This document shows positions 60,814 to 64,000 of a stretch of 64,000 bases of DNA, in pieces (within the stretch, counting starts at the first letter, position 1; every line of letters starts with the position of its first letter). The notes beneath the pieces were generated by a model. The model made no database searches. It had not been told where the DNA came from and saw nothing but the letters and a program-made list of their open reading frames with translations. Source of the stretch: a virus. The stretch spans positions 1 to 64,000 of the IMG/VR virus record IMGVR_UViG_3300045921_000484. The stretch is one strand, 5' to 3'. The position numbers and the translations under genes are program-made.

Positions 60814-63800
60814 TTATTTTTTAATTTTAATACCTTGTCCTGTTCTTAACTCATTGGTGTAGTCTGCTAATGTAGATGAGTTTCTAGCAATTGTTCCTAG
60901 TTTAGAATCCATAGATGATAATATCTGCAGCATTTTTTGTTGTGTTTGATCTTGTTTATCTGATACTGTTGATTGCTTAACACCTGTTACACTTTTTTTA
61001 TTATTATTTTCTGTTGCTGAGTTCATGTCATTTATTATATCGGTGAATAACCCAGCTTTTTTCTCTAATTTATCTAGCATTTCTTCGAATGCTCCGGGAT
61101 CCATAAATGACATTAGAATTACATTTGATGTGAATGCTCTTATAGTAGATAATTTTTCAGCATCTATACCATTTATCGCATTTCCAAAGTTACTAATTGA
61201 CTTACTTAACATATTATAAGCAACTCCAAGTTTAACCATTCCATCTATGACTCTATCCATTGGATTCTTTGTTGATTCTTCACCAAATAGAAAACCAGAT
61301 ATTGCACCTGCTACTCCACCTTTTCCAGATGGTAGGTTCCCATCAACAAATTTAGCTAGCGCTACATAACTTATAACATTCGATGTCAAGTTTTTCATAA
61401 AATTAGGATCTATTTTGGTGCCCCATATATTCTTATTTTTAAATATCAGTCTGGCAAAACGGGTCATATCTCCTATTATATGAAATAATGATGGTCTCAA
61501 TTTTTTTAGATCATCTCTATTCAATCCGGTATCATATAATAAATTATATACCTCACTGAATCCTTTCACGGCAGAACCTACACCTTCACCCCAATTTTTC
61601 GTAGGATAGTTGCCAGTAAAAGGTACTTTATTATTATTGAAGAATTTAGCAACATCAACTATACCTTCTGATATAGTCATCATTGCTTGTTTCATTTTAT
61701 CTGGTGTTACATTTGTGCCGAATAAAGATCCAAGTAATGATTGGTCAGTAAGTATTTTATAAACTGGGGCGAATGCTCCTATTGCTAATCCAACTCCTCT
61801 GGCCCACTCTTCTGGTGGCCCACCTTTCCAAACAGTTACTCCTGCATTGGAAAATAACTGACCAGCTTGAACAATGCCCTCTGATATCATTTTTATCGCT
61901 TTTGTGAACCCTTCAGCTGCGTTCTCGCCCTTTAATATACTAAGGAAACTTTGACCCTCTTGTAATTTGAAGTAAACATACGAGAATGCCGCAATTGCTC
62001 TTGATACACCATATGCCCATTCAATTTTTGGACCATCTTTATAATTACCGCTCGCTAATGTTATTGAAACTGATTTTATTGTTTCAGCTATTTGAACCAT
62101 CATATTTTTTGCCAATTCAAATGGATCTGGGCCTCCAAAGAAACTCATTATAGAACCCACTATACCCATAGCTCCAAGGAATACCATTATAGGTGTGAAT
62201 GTCATATATAAAAGAGCTACACCTTTTGCCCAAGGTAATAGGTTTCCTCCATATGTGAAGTCACCTTTAGATAATATTTTAGATATCTCCATAATTGTTG
62301 CTGCTATCACAATCATCGTTCCAAGACCTAATAACATGGCGGCGAATCCCACTCCACTCATTGCTATGAATCCAATTGTTGCTGATAGTAGTGCAAATGA
62401 TCCGATTGATAGAATAACTCCTAATCCCCAATCTAAACTTGGGGCATTATCATAAGTTCCTTCACCTATCAACCAAGAAGATGTCATTATAACACCAGCT
62501 GTTAGTATAACAAGTGCTGATCCGATTAGGAAATTAACCGGGTTCTTAATGAATCCCATTTTATCCATAGTCCATATTGTTGCTGCCACTGCTATAGTAG
62601 ATATAGACAATGCAATACTCATAACAACAATATTAAATAATAATCCATAATCAACTGGTGTTGTTTTGGACAAGAATTCAGATGAATACATTATAGCCAT
62701 TGACATTCCTACAAATAGTATAGGTAGTATAATTGATGCTTTCAGTGCTTTAGCTGGACTTATGTCACCAAGAGATTTGAATATCATTGACATTGCGAAT
62801 GATAGTGCTACAAATATTATTGAAATACCCAGTGCTGTTAAGAATTGATTAAATTTAATAGGTTGTATTTTTGCAAAGTTATATGATGATTGCATCATTG
62901 CAAAAGACATGGCAATGAATAGTATTGGTAGTACTACCGCAGCGACAATAGATCCCGCTAACGCATTTTCTCCGCCAAAGGTTGTTATTATATTTTTAAT
63001 TCCAAATGCTAATACTGTAAATACTCCAGATATTAGTATAGCTGTTAGTCCTTGCATTAGTGTTATCGGTTTCACTTTAGATAGAATATGGGATGATGAT
63101 GTTATTGCTATTGATATTCCCGTCATTACTATTGGTAATGCTAATGCTGCTATAATTGCTGTTTTCCAACTTATACCTTTTGATTTAAATCCCATTCCAA
63201 ATGCTGAACCATTTTGTTCAGACATAATTCCTGATATCAACGCACTAATTGATGGCGCTATTAATGCGAATATGAATCCAATTCCAATTGCAGTCAATGC
63301 TTGCGGTATTGATATTGGTCTAACCTTAGATAGAATATATGATGATGTTAAAATACTTAGTGATATACTAGACATTAGTAGTGGTAACATTGCTGATGCT
63401 GCTAGTACCTGGCTGAATTTTAGACCCCTTGATTTGAATTTCATCCCATTATATTCAAATTCATCTTCGGATTCCATTGACTTTATCAATGTTGCTATAG
63501 CTGGTGCTATAAATGTAAACATACCTGCTATTCCAATTGCGGTTAATGCTTGAGCAAATGATATTGGTTTTACCATTGATAATATCCAAGATGTTGCTGT
63601 TATACCAGCTGCCGCCACTGTTAGTATTAATGATGTCATTGCTGCATCTTTTACAGACATTTTTAGTTTGGCTATCTTTTCAAATGCGATTGCTACAAGA
63701 ACCATGGCGAGTGATAATCCAACAACTGATAGAAAGTCTACTTTACCAATTAACTTAAATGCCATTCCTATTGCTAATACACCAGCCGCTATAATTAAAA

Positions 63801-64000
63801 CTATTGAAACACCAGTCTTAATTAGTTTTTGCATGTCTTTGTCTCCGGCTTTTTGGAATGGATCGGTTTTTTTATCATTTTCCTTTTTCTTAGATAAAGC
63901 AAGTATTGTTTCCTGATTTTTTATAATCTTTTGATTATCAGCTTGTATCTTTTTTATACCTTCATTTATTTCCTTAATTTGGCTTACGAAGTCTCCTTCT
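60814..64000 (-). CDS. tail tape measure protein (5' end outside the window)
   Basis: The frame is open to the right edge, so at least 1062 residues are visible and the start is missing; the ATG at 63834 is internal. After a helical part (FVSQIKEINEGIKKIQADNQ) come about ten hydrophobic segments in repeats of about 90 residues with the pattern ILSKV-x-PI-x-x-x-QALTAIGI-x-x-x-F and FKSRG-x-x. The C-terminal 400 residues carry W-A-x-GV-type repeats (PKIEWAYGVSRAIAAFSYVY; PEEWARGVGLAIGAFAPVYK) and a helical end. Such proteins set tail length and help DNA cross the host membrane. Confidence 0.85.
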   Translation of the reverse strand, partial: EGDFVSQIKEINEGIKKIQADNQKIIKNQETILALSKKKENDKKTDPFQKAGDKDMQKLIKTGVSIVLIIAAGVLAIGMAFKLIGKVDFLSVVGLSLAMVLVAIAFEKIAKLKMSVKDAAMTSLILTVAAAGITATSWILSMVKPISFAQALTAIGIAGMFTFIAPAIATLIKSMESEDEFEYNGMKFKSRGLKFSQVLAASAMLPLLMSSISLSILTSSYILSKVRPISIPQALTAIGIGFIFALIAPSISALISGIMSEQNGSAFGMGFKSKGISWKTAIIAALALPIVMTGISIAITSSSHILSKVKPITLMQGLTAILISGVFTVLAFGIKNIITTFGGENALAGSIVAAVVLPILFIAMSFAMMQSSYNFAKIQPIKFNQFLTALGISIIFVALSFAMSMIFKSLGDISPAKALKASIILPILFVGMSMAIMYSSEFLSKTTPVDYGLLFNIVVMSIALSISTIAVAATIWTMDKMGFIKNPVNFLIGSALVILTAGVIMTSSWLIGEGTYDNAPSLDWGLGVILSIGSFALLSATIGFIAMSGVGFAAMLLGLGTMIVIAATIMEISKILSKGDFTYGGNLLPWAKGVALLYMTFTPIMVFLGAMGIVGSIMSFFGGPDPFELAKNMMVQIAETIKSVSITLASGNYKDGPKIEWAYGVSRAIAAFSYVYFKLQEGQSFLSILKGENAAEGFTKAIKMISEGIVQAGQLFSNAGVTVWKGGPPEEWARGVGLAIGAFAPVYKILTDQSLLGSLFGTNVTPDKMKQAMMTISEGIVDVAKFFNNNKVPFTGNYPTKNWGEGVGSAVKGFSEVYNLLYDTGLNRDDLKKLRPSLFHIIGDMTRFARLIFKNKNIWGTKIDPNFMKNLTSNVISYVALAKFVDGNLPSGKGGVAGAISGFLFGEESTKNPMDRVIDGMVKLGVAYNMLSKSISNFGNAINGIDAEKLSTIRAFTSNVILMSFMDPGAFEEMLDKLEKKAGLFTDIINDMNSATENNNKKSVTGVKQSTVSDKQDQTQQKMLQILSSMDSKLGTIARNSSTLADYTNELRTGQGIKIKK

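Noticed and set aside
62909-63553. Long plus-strand frame opposite the tape measure
   Set aside because: It mirrors the hydrophobic repeat codons of the tape measure gene and has no own promoter-like element.
1-64000. tRNA genes and rRNA
   Set aside because: I looked for cloverleaf-like GC-richer islands with TTCAA/GGTTC-type arms and saw none; a covariance search would be decisive.
1-64000. Alternative genetic code (stop codon recoding)
   Set aside because: The recognised genes read through at normal length with standard stops, and apparent interruptions are better explained by frameshifts, one nonsense mutation and the split intein.

Overview
The window is part of the genome of a large, AT-rich, contractile-tailed bacteriophage of the T4 superfamily (myovirus morphotype). 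I recognise homologues of many T4 structural and assembly proteins: major capsid protein gp23, prohead protease gp21 (here fused to a scaffold-like domain), portal gp20, small and large terminase gp16/gp17, head completion gp4, tail terminator gp15, sheath gp18, tube gp19, baseplate gp25 and gp26-like, a tape measure, clamp loader gp44, recombination nuclease gp47 and a short gp55-like late sigma factor. The host is probably a member of the Bacteroidota. This is an inference: most genes lack a Shine-Dalgarno sequence and have A/T-rich leaders, and two small proteins end in a motif I associate with Bacteroidota proteins. No tRNA, rRNA or CRISPR array was seen.

Layout. 0-4.6 kb: end of a NADAR-like gene, a Dam-type methylase, an unknown protein carrying a capsid-like segment, a protein with an SSB-like acidic tail, an M20/M28-type peptidase and an NFACT-R domain protein. 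4.6-12.2 kb: capsid module on the minus strand (capsid, protease-scaffold, portal). 12.3-19.3 kb: homing endonuclease, frameshifted gp4, eukaryotic-type glutamine synthetase, late sigma factor, decayed endonuclease, gp15. 19.4-22.3 kb: clamp loader, a decayed gene, gp25, amidoligase-like protein. 22.3-26.1 kb: four tandem paralogues made of 21-residue leucine-rich-like repeats. 26.3-31.2 kb: endonuclease, isochorismatase-like hydrolase, Gln-rich repeat protein, spanin-like pair, HAD phosphatase, ClpS. 31.2-35.7 kb: large terminase broken into two genes by a split intein with an endonuclease gene between them, then small terminase. 35.7-38.5 kb: small unknown genes. 38.6-49.5 kb: large tagged protein, sheath, endonuclease, gp26-like protein, tube. 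49.7-64 kb: gp47, small metabolic genes, a 1951-residue baseplate or fibre protein, and the tape measure running off the right edge.

Three themes link the genes. First, an A/T-rich element (consensus TTTTTAATATATA) lies 5-40 bases before most transcription units on both strands. It is a candidate late promoter for the gp55-like sigma factor. Second, about ten otherwise unrelated proteins share an N-terminal tag (MKHL/MKYL-x-x-Y/F-x-x-F-E), reminiscent of the T4 capsid-targeting sequence that the gp21 protease removes, so they may be packaged internal proteins. Third, Vsr/PD-(D/E)XK homing endonucleases have invaded repeatedly next to essential genes, leaving intact, truncated and decayed copies and, in the terminase, an atypical split intein of the AceL-TerL type.
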